Notes: generated from the letters alone by a model not told the origin. 64,000 bases of DNA from Branchinecta lynchi (GCA_023053575.1 JAKZAP010000005.1:7068001-7132000); one strand, 5' to 3'. Shown: positions 54,401 to 63,822, numbered from the stretch's first letter. Translations and numbers: made by a program.

Positions 54401-57400
54401 GGCCAGCAGATTTATAGAAGACTGTCCCCTACACTGCGAAAACGAATATTTCTATAACGTGAGAAAGAGCAAATGAATAATTCAGTTTAATTTTTTTTTT
54501 TTTTACTGCATTTCTGACAGAATATCTTCGTTTCTGACAGAATATCTGGTGCAAATAAGCTCTTGGAAGTTTGGATCTCCTGTACTATGATACAGTTTAC
54601 ACATGGTTCCAGTTCATGTGTTCCTTCATTTTATCCTTGGCTATTCTTTTTCAGACTCGAATGCAGCGGCTGACAGGCTTCGTGATTTGTCTGTTCCTCG
54701 GAGTCTTTTGTTTTGGATCCGCTACGTTTTACATTCCATTGTTAGTATTTAAAGCTCGAAAATTCGTGGCGCTTTACACACTTGGATGTGTTTTCATATT
54801 TTCAAGGTAAGTCTTCCATAGCGTGGTTCGTCCTCCGTGCTCGCATGTAATTACAGAAAAGTGGAAAAATGCTCCTTCTTAATGTTAGTTGTTGTTTTTT
54901 TACCTGCTTTTATTTCAACCTTCGCGGGAAATCCGCGATCCCCAAATAAATAATACATTTCCAAGGAAACCAGCTCAAAGATGCGCCGAAAGCCTTTTCC
55001 AGCTACCGTGGCCCGTTTTTCACCGAGCAAAATAAAACTAGGGGGGTAGCGCCAAGACCGGAGCAAACTAACTTAGTACTTGTTTTGCTCTGGCCAAGAT
55101 CTATGCTTTCCATGCATGGGAAAGTGGCCTTACTCATAGCGCCGCCCACTACGCTCGCGACATTCACAGCGAGACAGACTTTCTAGTTTAGAAAATTCTA
55201 GTATATTTGATTTGAGATGCGGTGGAACCCGGGGAGGTTGTATCTTATTTCCTGTGTTCGGAATATAGAGATATCGGAGCCAGCGCCGATGAACGACTGA
55301 TTAGAGTATCAGTAGGTACGCTACCTATCGCTAGTGTCGCTGTTATTCGAGTGTTTGTCACTGTCTCAAGTGTTGGCGCTACTCCCTAGGCTAGTATTAT
55401 TTTGCTCTGGTTTTTCAGAATGTTCAGTCCTCGCAGAGATTCCTTCCATTACTTGGGGACGATAATTAGCTAACCTAAATGTTCCTGCTGCGGTTTTCCC
55501 AGCAGAAATTTTCTTGAGGAAAGAGTGATGAAACATATTAATGAGAATCGAACCGTCAAAATTATTTGGTATTTGGTTCATTTCGTGTTCGGTGTCCAGA
55601 ACCACTTAAAGCGGGGTACCATACGGCTTGTAACAGGAATTCGATGGTCATTTTGTCGTCACTGGCTTTCAGATTCTCAAGTTTGGTCCGGGACTGGAGC
55701 GCAGGGTCTTTTCCAGGCCAAGATATATTTTTGAAAGATGGTTTGGCGATAAAGAATTGATAAAAAATGGAAATGAATGGGAAGAAGATGGACTGAATAA
55801 GTGTATTTACTAGCAAGGTTCTGAGACCCACAGCATTAAAGGAGCGTTTATCTTTGTCTCCTTTTTCTTTAATTCTTGCTTCGGTAGGCCTGCCATACAT
55901 GCTCTTGTTATCCTGTGTTGCGACTCGTGGAACCGTACTGAACGAATCGTTCAGTAGAGGGTGGTAATTTAACTCCGGAAGTGGCGGTTTGGCTAAATGG
56001 TATAGTAACAAGAGCTGTAAGCTCATATGGAACTTGAAAGGGTAGGTGTTAACTAGGGTACCAACTAAGATTCGCGCTGTCTTGGGGCAAATGAGTATGG
56101 GCCGTTGGAAATCATGAAAGTGCATGGGTTGGTCAAAAATATGCTCTGCAGTTTGTGGTTACAGTGCGCACTTTATTGGGGCTAGAAATCCATTTGTAAG
56201 TAAAAGCACCGAGGCACAAATGATCAGGGGCCCTTGGGGAACATGAAAGTGTACAGTTTGCTCGAAAGTATTTTTTTGCACTTCGCGGCTATGATGTGCG
56301 CTTTCACGGGGAAAACAAAACTTTTCATAAAAAACAATGACACCCACACTGACAGGTTGCATATGTAGTCCCTCAAGTCCAGAAACTAAAATGAATAGAC
56401 ATCTCTTAAAATGTATTCCGGTCTTTTCACTCTGTAGAGTCGAGCGTTACATGCGATAAGGCTGCTCTTCATTTGAGGCGATTGTGAAAAGTGGGTCCTC
56501 CACTGGCAGTCGGAAGCGATCGTATCGTAACCTGTCGTTAGCCACCATTTTAGCAGTTTCCAGCCATTAGAAGCGTGTTCCACCCTACTTGTCGTAGTTA
56601 CTACGCATGAAGTCACGAACACTGGCTTTTTGGCGTCAGGACCGGAACGCATTTTCACCGAAATATCGTACCGCGGGCTAATCCGGCCAGTCACTTGACA
56701 GGTGGAGACTTGACTCCCGAGCGCGGTGAGCAAGTAGTTACTATTTCGAGGAGGTTGGATCGCTCAGAGTAGCAACTTCTTACGAGGTTGGAACGAAAGT
56801 AGTAACTAGTAGTTACTATTGTTAGAAGGGTGGAACATGCTCTAGAGCGCGCCCGGTCCGGACGAACACTTTTACGACGGACTTGGGATTGCCGGTGGAG
56901 GACCCACTTAATTCTTGACTTTTTCATACCGCCTAAAATGAAGCGCAGCCTTATCGCATGAAACGTTCGACTCTACGTGATTTACCGTGTGTAGTATTGT
57001 CAGTCCAATAAACTCTCTCTCTCTCTGTCTGAAAAAAAAATAAATGAAAAGTCACAACTAGTTACTACACAAAAAATCAATTTTAAAAACTTATATTCAA
57101 GTTCAAGTTCGTTTTATTGGTGCACTAAATCAGTACATAGTTGAATAGGTCTATAGAGAGGAACACTCGAAGATTCGTTATTTTAATTTATAGATTCAAG
57201 GGATTATCCTACACATGCAACCTGTCAGGTGCCTTTCAGGTTACTTTAAGGAAAACAACTTTGACTCGCTGAAATTTGACTTTTATCAAAGCAAGTGGAT
57301 GAAAATGGCACCAATGAAGTTAGCTATCGTCCGCGAAGCATACACCTGGAGCGTGGTCTACCCTTCTTACCATAGTTTCTACGCATGACGTCACGGATTC

Positions 57401-60400
57401 TGACTTCTTGGCGTCGAGGCTGGAACGAACTTTTCTATTTTTAGCAAAATATCGTGCCACGAGCTTATCGGACCAATGACGTTCCAGATATTCGTAGTTA
57501 CCACGCTTAGTACGCTGCCGAGCGTGGTAAGCAAGTTACTATTAGTTACTATTTCGAGAACGTACGAACGGTTAGCGTAGTAACTTTTCACGAGGCTTGA
57601 ACGAAATAATTTCTAGTAGTTACAATTGTTAGAAGGGTGGAACACGCGTTTACTTTAGTTGGGCGTTGAACATCAGACCACGATAACATAGCCTCCACTC
57701 CATCATTTTTCTATTTATTTTGTTTGCAGTTTTGCCTTCCTGAAAGGACCGTCAGCTTTCGTTGCATACGTTTTCAGCCGAGAAAGATTGTTATTTACAG
57801 TTTCTTATGGCGGATCGTTGGCAGCCACAGTTTACTTTTCAATAGTACTACAGTCAACTGTGTTAACAATTCTGGCTGCAGTTTTTCAAGTAAGCATTCT
57901 GTTGCTCTATATCTTTCTTAGTCTCGGTTACCTTGAAACCCTCCTTCATGCAGTAAATTGGCCAACAGAAACTTTCGCAAGAAATGAAGATTGTCGGCAT
58001 CCTAAACCAGTTCAATACTGATACTGACCGGTCTCGCCGCAGTCCCATCTTGGTGATGTAGACACATACATATAGCACAGTCAGCCCCCACCCCCCTCAT
58101 ATGGAGACTTTGGAGCCGATAAATCGATACCCGCGCCGCGCCATAGATCATGTCAAGATAATTGCAAACGTGTAACGTTTCGCTTGAAATAATCATGACG
58201 GGGCTCTGCTACTTGTTTTAATTATTGCGTACTCAAGTATTTACTAAAGAAAACTGGGAGCTCATTGCAGTATCGGTTTGTAGCCTCAGAAAGCTACCAT
58301 ACCCCCCCCCCCCCCCCCCCTCGGATTTTCGAAGTTGGGTGGGTTGTGAACTTAATAACTTGGAACACGAGTTTTTTGTTGTGCCGAATCCTGAGATTCG
58401 TTTTCGGGACTTCCTTCTGATGAAAGAACATAACATCAAGTGCGTCTGATCAATGAACATAAAATCATTTGCTTCCGAGCTGATACTTGAGTCTGGCGAC
58501 CGCAAAATCGAAGATCATTACAGTTGGATGACGGCTAGACCACGGACGTACCATATAACACAAATCGCCTGGTCAAAATCTGCCATTCGAATTTCCGTTC
58601 TCGGTTGCACACGAACTAGAAAAGATTTTGGAAACCAATCTTAAATCGGCACGCTTAGGATAAAAGTTTGGAGCTCATAACCAGGGGCGTCGCAAGGGGG
58701 GGGGTGCGGGGGGTGCAGCACCCCCTCACCTTTTTGAGATTCGGTAAAATTTTGGGCCGGAGGCCCAAATTTTTACTAAAATTGCTCGGTATTTTTTTCG
58801 ATTTACGGGGATTCGGTAGTTATACAGGATCCTAAATAGGCTATCTGTACAAATCTCTTCGGTATAATGATCGGGATTCGGTATAATTGCCAGTATTCGG
58901 TAGTTATCACGAATTTGGTGAGAGAATTTACTGAAATCATTTGGTAATTTTTCGATGCCGGAACTATTCGGTATATTTATGGAGATTCCGCAGTTACACA
59001 GACTCCCGAATAAGCTATTGGTTTGAAATTATTCGGTATCATGACTGGGATTCGGTAATTCATTCAGTATAATTTCAGGAAGTTAACCACGAATCCTGAC
59101 TTTGTCCCAGTTTCGACGAAAGTATACCGAATATGAATATTGTTCGGTAGTCTTTCGATACCAAAACAATTCGGTATAATAACCGGGATACGGTATACAG
59201 AATCCCGAACACACTATCGGTCTAAACTTATTCGGTATAATAACTGGGATTCGGTAACTTATTCGTTGTAATTGCCAGGAGTCGGAAGTTACCACGAACC
59301 TCTAAACTCAGAAGAAGTCGAGGGAAGCACTGGCCGCAGACAAAAGTGATGATATGATATCATCGATAGTCCTTACTTTTATTTTGGATCCCAAAAAGAG
59401 TATCTAATCATAGATATTTCGAAAATTCCGCCTGCAGCATTTTTCGTAATATTCCCTATTTTGTGGAAGGGCTCGTCATTTGACGGGGGTTTTAAGCCAG
59501 TTTTAGGATTGAGATTTCGAAACATTAAAAGCTAGAATTTGGGTAGAAATTAAATTTGGCAGGAAAAAGCAAAAAAAAAATTTCGCCTGCGCCGCTCACT
59601 TTATGTAAACATAGGTAGTATATTGACTAGACTACAGTTGCTGCTGCTGCCGGAACGTCGCTCCATCCGGTTTCTGGAACTTCTTAGAGGCTCGGTATTA
59701 CATCAAAGGTAAATGATAGTAAATTTGTAAGAGAAGCAGTTCAATTTTAGCCTTAAAAAAAATAGATTTTGAAAATTTTCGCCTGCGGCGCTCGTTTAAT
59801 TTGCTATTGGCTATAACAGATAGTAGCTGTTACTGCAATCATGCCCGGCAATATATTCTCGATGTGGGCTTCGCCAAAACGCCGCCTAATAGTTGGCTTA
59901 TCATCGTTCATGCTGCCTTTTATTGTTACTCTTCCTACGTAATCGTTTCTGTTCCATAATTTAAAGCTCGAATTCTTGGTTCTAGGATTCGGTAAAATTT
60001 TTGAAAGATTCGGTAAAATTTTGGCTCTGCACCCCCCCCCCCCCCCACCGAAAATGCACTTGCGACGCCCCTGCTCATAACGCCATATCACGAATAAGGG
60101 GGTGAGAGGGGGGGGGGGAGCTTTTTTGTTATCGACCTTTGCTAGTGTTGTAAATAGTAAAATTAGTCGCTTTAACTTTCACCTTAAATTTACGGACCCT
60201 CGTTTAGTCGAAACTTTCATATTTTTTAGTTGAAAATTTCAGTCACTGCATAAAACTACCCAACGAGGCATAAGAAACAGTTCGTTAAGTGAAAGGGAAT
60301 TAAAAGGCTTTCATGTCATGTTGCTCAAACATAATGCATTTTCAATCTAATAGGCTACTGTTTTCTTTGCAGTTCGGCGTGCTGATCTGGTTCCTCATTG

Positions 60401-60486
60401 GTTACATCCCAGGTGGGTCGACTGGAGTTTCGATGATGGCTCGGTTATTTTCCCGCTCAATAGGCATACAGTCATTACCGATCTGA
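45224..60486 (+). CDS. SFT2D3: SFT2 domain protein 3-like (vesicle transport, Golgi)
   Basis: Five exons, 45224-45418, 52410-52490, 54655-54806, 57730-57889 and 60373-60486, give 233 codons with matching phases. SFT2/GOT1-type proteins are small four-helix Golgi membrane proteins linked to endosome-to-Golgi vesicle fusion. Residues 1-92 form a polar cytosolic N-terminus (QAYLQSSKPSQGLGSVLQV, KERLLSDEPLSQ). Helices lie at about 98-116, 128-146, 164-183 and 186-207. The FYIPLLVFKARKFVALYTLG stretch and the end SLPI fit SFT2D3 (YVPVLLLRARKFALLWSLG, LPV, recalled) better than SFT2D1/2. Human SFT2D3 is 215 residues and, as I recall, intronless, so the four introns here are notable. The ATG at 45224 is the first with a suitable context; an upstream in-frame opening back to 45188 lacks ATG. 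Confidence 0.92.
45467..46870 (-). mobile_element. Truncated LINE (reverse transcriptase), antisense in SFT2D3 intron 1
   Basis: Minus-strand frames read YGFRPGCSTTHYLVKLIDD, AFDSLDHQVIIS, FCGTPQGTKLGPL, then LGVLIDDDLKWSSHV, DRLEAIQKRAVKIMLGPGYL and LELPTVDERRHQL. These are the RT palm and the C-terminal region of CR1/L2-like elements. The catalytic box appears as FADNLS instead of FADDLS. The 3' tail has AATAAAGTACATTATTAT near 45490-45470. The 5' part is missing and frames are shifted at about 46440 and 46050, so it is inactive. Confidence 0.85.
46880..47125 (+). mobile_element. LINE 3'-end remnant
   Basis: TTGTATTAACCATGGCCCTT, TAGGGCTTTCAGTGTTAATA and AATATCTATCTATC resemble the terminus at 21140-21200. 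It is on the strand opposite to the RT fragment beside it, so it is a second insertion. Confidence 0.55.
47509..47585. repeat. Cluster of four small hairpins at the left tip of family B
   Basis: In order: ACGTTGCCCGGGCAACGT, GTTGCGGCAAC, CCGGCTTCGCCGG and GTGTTGC GAGA GCAACAC. The last is the tip hairpin shared with 51458-51475. Confidence 0.75.
47568..51475 (+). mobile_element. Family B element, 3.9 kb, hairpin tips and long internal repeats
   Basis: The two tips are inverted copies: hairpin GTGTTGC GAGA GCAACAC followed by TTTGGTTTTGT at 47568, and its mirror ending at 51475. The interior contains four diverged units of about 700-830 bp, marked by CTAGCCCCTCGTGAACCGAT (47940, 48636, 49696, 50223) and ACAGTTAATCCTAGGTTA (47845, 48530, 49285, 50115). 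An A-tract of about 27 lies next to the right tip. There is no coding frame of note. A retroelement tail (49369-49680) is inserted in it. Confidence 0.75.
49369..49680 (+). mobile_element. Short retroelement tail with (TCTGAA)n end, inside family B
   Basis: It interrupts the B unit between GAATACAATG and TGCACCAATT. It ends AAAAAATATCTGAATCTGAA plus further TCTGAA units, a microsatellite tail like those of CR1/RTE-type LINEs. AATG occurs at both edges. Confidence 0.6.
51562..51812 (-). repeat. Dispersed repeat family D, copy 3
   Basis: It is the reverse complement of 475-757 / 20045-20287: GATACCCGTCTACTTCCGTG, CTATTTGTAGAGGCAACG, GACTCCGCATGGTC. Confidence 0.7.
51928..52332. mobile_element. 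405-bp MITE with TAGTGTTGGGCGAT ends
   Basis: TAGTGTTGGGCGAT at 51928 is mirrored by ATCGCCCAACACTA ending at 52332. The interior is packed with TATCGATA-type palindromes. No target duplication is recognisable. The element ends about 75 bp before SFT2D3 exon 2. Confidence 0.75.
52410..52490 (+). CDS. SFT2D3: SFT2D3 exon 2
   Basis: It has 27 codons. The acceptor is CTTGCAG and the donor CTG|GTGAGT. It reads KDEAESANFFFWKSQEVQSK and then PSICPTL. It is short and polar and joins two exons in phase. The FFFW..SQE..SCP pattern is in keeping with the pre-membrane segment. Confidence 0.82.
52528..52819. mobile_element. Family E MITE, copy 1 (AGCGTGTTCC ends)
   Basis: AGCGTGTTCCACCCT at 52528 is mirrored by AGGGTGGAACACGCT ending at 52819. 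CCTTG flanks both sides (52523-52527 and 52820-52824), a 5-bp duplication. It contains TAGTTACTACGCATGACGTC and repeated GTAACTATTAGTTACTATTT blocks. It starts 37 bp after the exon 2 donor. Confidence 0.85.
52888..54006. mobile_element. Family E MITE, copy 2, split by an insertion
   Basis: The ends AGCGTGTTCCAGCCT and AGGGTGGAACACGCC are flanked by CATAG on both sides (52883-52887 and 54007-54011). The middle, 53099-53893, is a separate GC-rich element. Without it the copy is about 310 bp, like its siblings. Confidence 0.85.
53099..53893. mobile_element. 795-bp GC-rich insertion (family J) with 12-bp duplication
   Basis: It interrupts family E copy 2. TACTATTAGTTA precedes it (53087-53098) and follows it (53894-53905), and sibling E copies have that sequence once. 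Both ends are rich in CGGCGGCGCGCCG motifs but the extreme termini (GACGCC, GGGGTC) are only weakly inverted. At 53553-53588 there is a perfect 15-bp inverted repeat, GTTTGACCAGATTCA with a 6-nt loop. There is no transposase. Confidence 0.7.
54108..54145. repeat. Perfect 17-bp hairpin with 4-nt loop
   Basis: GGACCCACAACGGGACC, TCAT, then the exact reverse complement. It lies in SFT2D3 intron 2, outside the neighbouring family E copy. No flanking duplication was noticed. Confidence 0.85.
54655..54806 (+). CDS. SFT2D3: SFT2D3 exon 3 (helices 1 and 2)
   Basis: The acceptor is CTTTTTCAG and the donor CAAG|GTAAGT. It reads TRMQRLTGFVICLFLGVFCF, GSATFYIPLLVF, KARKFVALYTLGCVF. Confidence 0.93.
55023..55409. 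mobile_element. 387-bp hAT-like MITE (parent type of the 32-bp remnant)
   Basis: The left end CCGAGCAAAATAAAACTAG and right end CTAGTATTATTTTGCTCTG are imperfect inverted repeats, extending inward to GTAGCGCCAA / TTGGCGCTAC. GTTTTTCA flanks both sides (55015-55022 and 55410-55417). Confidence 0.87.
55410..56571 (+). other. SFT2D3 intron 3, unassigned part
   Basis: A 187-codon open frame on the minus strand (56125-55562) has no recognisable domain. At about 56090-56310 two diverged copies of a unit of roughly 110 bp follow each other (ATCATGAAAGTGCATGGGTT and AACATGAAAGTGTACAGTTT). Nothing else is recognised. Confidence 0.45.
56572..56841. mobile_element. Family E MITE, copy 3
   Basis: AGCGTGTTCCACCCT and AGGGTGGAACATGCT are the ends; TTAGA and CTAGA flank them (5 bp, one mismatch). 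The interior is collinear with copy 1. Confidence 0.8.
57350..57648. mobile_element. Family E MITE, copy 4
   Basis: AGCGTGGTCTACCCTTC and GAAGGGTGGAACACGC are the ends. The interior is collinear with copies 1-3. The target duplication is no longer visible. It ends 80 bp before SFT2D3 exon 4. Confidence 0.8.
57730..57889 (+). CDS. SFT2D3: SFT2D3 exon 4 (helix 3)
   Basis: The acceptor is GTTTGCAG and the donor TCAA|GTAAGC. It reads FAFLKGPSAFVAYVFSRERL, TVSYGGSLAATVYFS, LQSTVLTILAAVFQ. Confidence 0.93.
57890..58681 (+). other. SFT2D3 intron 4, proximal part
   Basis: It contains a C-run at about 58303-58320. No gene or repeat with readable ends is seen before the hAT element at 58682. Confidence 0.5.
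58682..60073. mobile_element. 1.39-kb hAT-like element (CAGGGGCGTCGCAAG ends)
   Basis: CAGGGGCGTCGCAAG at 58682 is mirrored by CTTGCGACGCCCCTG ending at 60073. CTCATAAC flanks both sides (58674-58681 and 60074-60081). G- and C-runs lie just inside the ends. The interior has ATTCGGTATAAT-type units repeated at 60-100 bp spacing and a CGCCTGCGGCGCTC motif shared with 22610-24441. There is no transposase. Confidence 0.92.
60373..60486 (+). CDS. SFT2D3: SFT2D3 exon 5 (helix 4 and C-terminus)
   Basis: The acceptor is TCTTTGCAG. It reads FGVLIWFLIGYIPGGSTGV and then RLFSRSIGIQSLPI, stop TGA at 60484-60486. Confidence 0.93.
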   Translation, partial: FGVLIWFLIGYIPGGSTGVSMMARLFSRSIGIQSLPI

Positions 60487-60563
60487 TCTGACCGACAAAC
60501 TTTCATCTCTGTGTTCTTTACCAAACTTTTCATAGACATATTTTTTTATATAAATGAAAAACT

Positions 60564-60569
60564 AATAAA
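60564..60569 (+). promoter_or_regulatory. Candidate polyadenylation signal for SFT2D3
   Basis: AATAAA lies 78 bases after the SFT2D3 stop and 10 bases before the end of the oppositely oriented CHRAC1-like coding sequence. Use of it would make the two transcripts overlap at their 3' ends. Confidence 0.5.
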
Positions 60570-60578
60570 ACATTAACC

Positions 60579-60655
60579 TCAAATTACTTGTTTCTGGATA
60601 TCGTCTGATATTATTTTTAGGCAGTCAGACAACTTCGTCTTCTTCGGCACAAGAT
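60579..60655 (-). CDS. CHRAC1: CHRAC1-like exon 3 (terminal)
   Basis: The acceptor is TTTTTCCAG. It reads DLVPKKTKLSDCLKIISDDI, QKQVI, stop TGA at 60581-60579. It was found by matching DILPKKI and the phase, since it is too short for a long open frame. Confidence 0.8.
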
Positions 60656-61882
60656 CTGGAAAAAGTACTATTAGGGTATGCTGGACGTCGCCTTAAAAAC
60701 GGAAAGCCACACTTGACCAGCTATCAATTCTCTAGTCTATTCAGACTGTCACAAGGCAATGAGCCGTAGAGGCAAGACAACGATCTGTTTGCGAGTAGAT
60801 CGGCCTCCGAGACGGAAAGAAATCCCCGATGCTGTGTTTGGCTGTTTCTGACTTCGTCTAAATGTCAGTGGATTGAGGGTCTCTTTTTATAGGCAGCCAC
60901 ATCTCCAAAATAGCCTACTAAGAGAGACTTTACTGAGTCCCGGCTCGGTAAGATTTCGTCGCCAGGAAATTTGTGTAAACACGTAACTAACTAGGAAGCT
61001 GCTGAACTACGACGGACAATAATGCGATTGCTCCTCATGCTATATTTACAATACTAAGCCGAGTCATCTTGCGTTCATGTCAGTGCGAACAAAAGAATCT
61101 TTGATGGAAGTCATATCTAACAACCTTGAAGTGATCACTTCGGATGTTGCTATCTAGCCCAGTGGGAGAGAGCTGTCCCCTATCCTATCAGCAACCGATC
61201 TTTAGTGCCCACGCTTTTCTCCACCACGAAGGGTCTGACCACGGCAAACAAATCAAATTTGTTGGGGCGATGTTAGGCATTAAGGTTGAAGTTGCAAAAA
61301 CAAGGCTCTAAACATCGAAATTTGTCAAGGAAAAAGAAGAGTAAATACACCAGAACAGGGTTACTGTCCTAAGGAAGAAGAAGAAAATTAGAACATGGGT
61401 CCTAACTCCCTCTCTCTCGCGGTGACTAACAAAGGACACATTATCACTAAATCCTACCTTTGAGGAACTCGTACTGCTCTTTTTCTTGTACGAGATTAGC
61501 TAAAGCAGAGTAGTCGAGGCCAGCCGATCCCGTTTTGTAGGCCTCCTTGGCCACATGTGAGATGAACATCTCCTGCAGAAGAAAGTTGCTTACATGTAAC
61601 CCCCAAACATGTATTGTTTGCTGGTAAAACTGTCACTGATCTACTCCAAGCCAAGCGTCATATAATTTAACTGTACGGCTAACCCTTTGTTGTTCTCCAC
61701 GAAACTGTCTATGAGCTCACTTGATCCATGCTCCAAATTACTTATGGTTACAGATAAATTAGGATACTTACGGCTGCTTTCGTTGCCAACACCAAAGCAT
61801 CCTGACTTATATTCTCAGCTTCTGGGCATGCTTTCATAATGTTCCTAACTTTTGTAAGAGGAATCTGTGGATTTTCTTTCAT
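60579..61882 (-). CDS. CHRAC1: CHRAC1-like histone-fold protein (CHRAC15/POLE4-NFYC family)
   Basis: Three exons, 61882-61772, 61572-61458 and 60655-60579, give 100 codons with consistent phases. CHRAC1 is a small histone-fold subunit that pairs with POLE3/CHRAC17 in the CHRAC chromatin-remodelling complex and aids nucleosome sliding. The sequence shows IPLTKVRNIMKACPEAENIS (helix 1 and loop), QDALVLATKAAEMFISHVAK (helix 2), then GLDYSALANLVQEKEQYEFL (helix 3) and DLVPKKTKLSDCLKII. These align with LPLSRIRVIMKSSPEV, LTYSDLANTAQQ and DILPKKI of human CHRAC1 (131 residues, recalled). The acidic C-terminal tail of human CHRAC1 is absent. DLVPKK favours CHRAC1 over POLE4. The start is the first ATG after an in-frame TGA. 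Confidence 0.88.
60656..61457 (-). other. CHRAC1-like intron 2
   Basis: About 800 bp with nothing recognised. Confidence 0.6.
61458..61572 (-). CDS. CHRAC1: CHRAC1-like exon 2
   Basis: The acceptor is TTCTGCAG. It reads EMFISHVAKEAYKTGSAGLD, YSALANLVQEKEQYEFLK; the donor is AAAG|GTAGGA. Confidence 0.9.
61772..61882 (-). CDS. CHRAC1: CHRAC1-like exon 1
   Basis: It has 37 codons, MKENPQIPLTKVRNIMKACP to LATKAA; the donor is GCC|GTAAGT. It covers histone-fold helix 1 and half of helix 2. Confidence 0.88.
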
Positions 61883-63034
61883 CCTTGTGGAGATTCTTCT
61901 TCAGCAATAAAAGCAACTTTTTTGGTGATACAGTGTCTGCAAAGTCATACCTTTGAAATAAAAAGATTTTATTAGAGTAATAATCAGCATGTAGTCTGAC
62001 TGCTAAACTCTGAAGGGGTCTAATGCTTCTCTGACAATTAATCAACACAATGTGAATGGAAAATTTGGATGTTGATTTACCCTGATGATATTTGCCAGTT
62101 TGGACTTTGCAGAACCTTCGACCTCCTGTGTCACATTCCCTGTCATCCAAAACAAAGTTTGCTATAGCCTACATAGAAAGAATCATATGTGTTTTTCATT
62201 ATGTGTTTCACCCCTAAAACAGTCAAAAGGGGGTGATAGAATAAGTTACTTAATACCAGCTAAGAGCCCAGTGTTTCAGCTTTTTTTTAACACAAAGAAT
62301 AAAAATCAAAATCTGTTGATGTAATTTGTGTTTTGAATACTTCTATTTTTCTTCTGTGGGGGTCTTTGGATGGCTGTGAAATCAAAGTATAACACAAGAT
62401 GCTCCCAGTAAGCTGGTCCAGGATAAACTGGAACAACACAGACCAAAGGAATCGTAACTGTAGCTGCAATTTGTTCTTTACTTTACTTGTATCACTTTCG
62501 CTCAACACTGTGCATGAATGTTTTCTAGGTTTAATTTTCATCATTTTCTACAGCACCAGCCTAAAGTATTTTCAAATCAGTTTACAAAAGATAAAATACT
62601 GAAATTCCAACACATCGGAATCTGAACACTTTGATTGAACAACGGAAATTTGACCCTTTATTTTACTTGTTACAGTGAAGGGGCACTTGCATACAAAACA
62701 GAATAGCCAAAAGTTGAGAGAACCCAAAGCTTTTAGTAATGCTGTAACTGTTTGACGAGAGAAAATTCTAATCAAAAGTTGCCCAAAGTTTACTTTTTGA
62801 TTATTTACAAATGGTTTTGTAAAGCAATAAATTGCCGGGAAAAGGGCAAAAAGTCCCCAAAATAGTAAATGTCGCACTGGTTCCGAAATATCTGGCAATG
62901 ACTTTAGTTCAAAATATTTCTTCTAAAAATATTTACTCAGACACAGTATTTTATCTGTGTTCGACCACACAAACCTATATGGACAACTGGTTTGTACCTG
63001 TTTGTGACTAAAAAACATGTCAAAGAAGTACAGT
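61883..63034. other. Upstream of CHRAC1-like gene
   Basis: The 5' UTR or promoter of the minus-strand gene should lie at its left part, but no signal can be named. Open frames of up to 108 codons at 62572-62898 show no family resemblance. Confidence 0.5.
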
Positions 63035-63391
63035 CAGGGACATCACAAATGGGGGGGGGGGATGCCCCCCCCCCCCTAATACTGTCGGCCAGTTGCTAAA
63101 AAATTACAGAGATTTTTTGTCAAAACAGTTGATTTTTTTCATGAAAACAGTCAGTTTTTCTGAGAATTGGTTGATTTTTTGTCAAAATAGTTGTTTTTTC
63201 TGAAAATCAGGGGATTTTTCTGAAAATCAGTGGATTTTTCTGAAAATCAGTTGGTTTTTCAAAAATTTCATTTTTGTTGTTGAAAACAGTAATTTTTTCT
63301 GCAGAAAAAGTTGGTAAAAATTACCAGCCAGTTGGTAAATGCATCGTCCCCCCCCCCCAAAAAAAAATCATTTTGGCTAGTAACGCCTCTG
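63035..63391 (-). mobile_element. Family G hAT-like MITE, second copy, 357 bp
   Basis: CAGGGACATCACAAATGGGG at 63035 and TTGGCTAGTAACGCCTCTG ending at 63391 match, in reverse orientation, the ends of 38125-38481. AGTACAGT flanks both sides (63027-63034 and 63392-63399). The interior holds GTTGATTTTTTTCATGAAAA-type units. Confidence 0.9.
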
Positions 63392-63659
63392 AGTACAGTA
63401 GAACAATTACTTAAATGTGAACAGAGCAGTTTTGGGCTAAATGGTGGAACAGTTATTTAAATTTGAAAAGTTACTTAAATATGAACAGAGCAGTTTTAGG
63501 CTAAATGGTAGAATGAAAATCCTAAATACCTATTCAGGCGTTTTCATAAGCCCTCAATTACCTACTTTGGCTAAATATAGTTAGCTTTAATCACAGCAAG
63601 TGCATGAAAATGATGCACGAAAGTTCCAAACAAGTTTACACTACCTGGGTTTTTTGCCG

Positions 63660-63822
63660 TGAAAATGTTAAAATGAAATGTACATGCTGTTCTGACTGAG
63701 GCAAAATAGGACTTTTTCAAAGTCATGCGTCCAAAAACATTCAAATTCTGTGCCTTTTCTTTGTTTGGAGGCTGCTTTGAAAAGGGATTTTCTAGCTATT
63801 GACTTTGCTAACTCTACCTAAA
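63660..63822 (+). repeat. Dispersed repeat family L, copy 2
   Basis: TCATGCGTCCAAAAACATTC, TCTGTGCCTTTTC and GAAAAGGGATTTTCTAGCTA match 44480-44665 with differences. The rest, to 64000, shows nothing recognisable. Confidence 0.6.

Noticed and set aside
55562..56125. 187-codon open frame on the minus strand
   Set aside because: It has no recognisable domain, no splice or regulatory context and ordinary composition. It overlaps the intron of SFT2D3 and repeat copies.
62572..62898. 108-codon minus-strand frame
   Set aside because: It is hydrophobic but shows no family resemblance and has no splice partners; it is a likely chance frame in AT-rich sequence.
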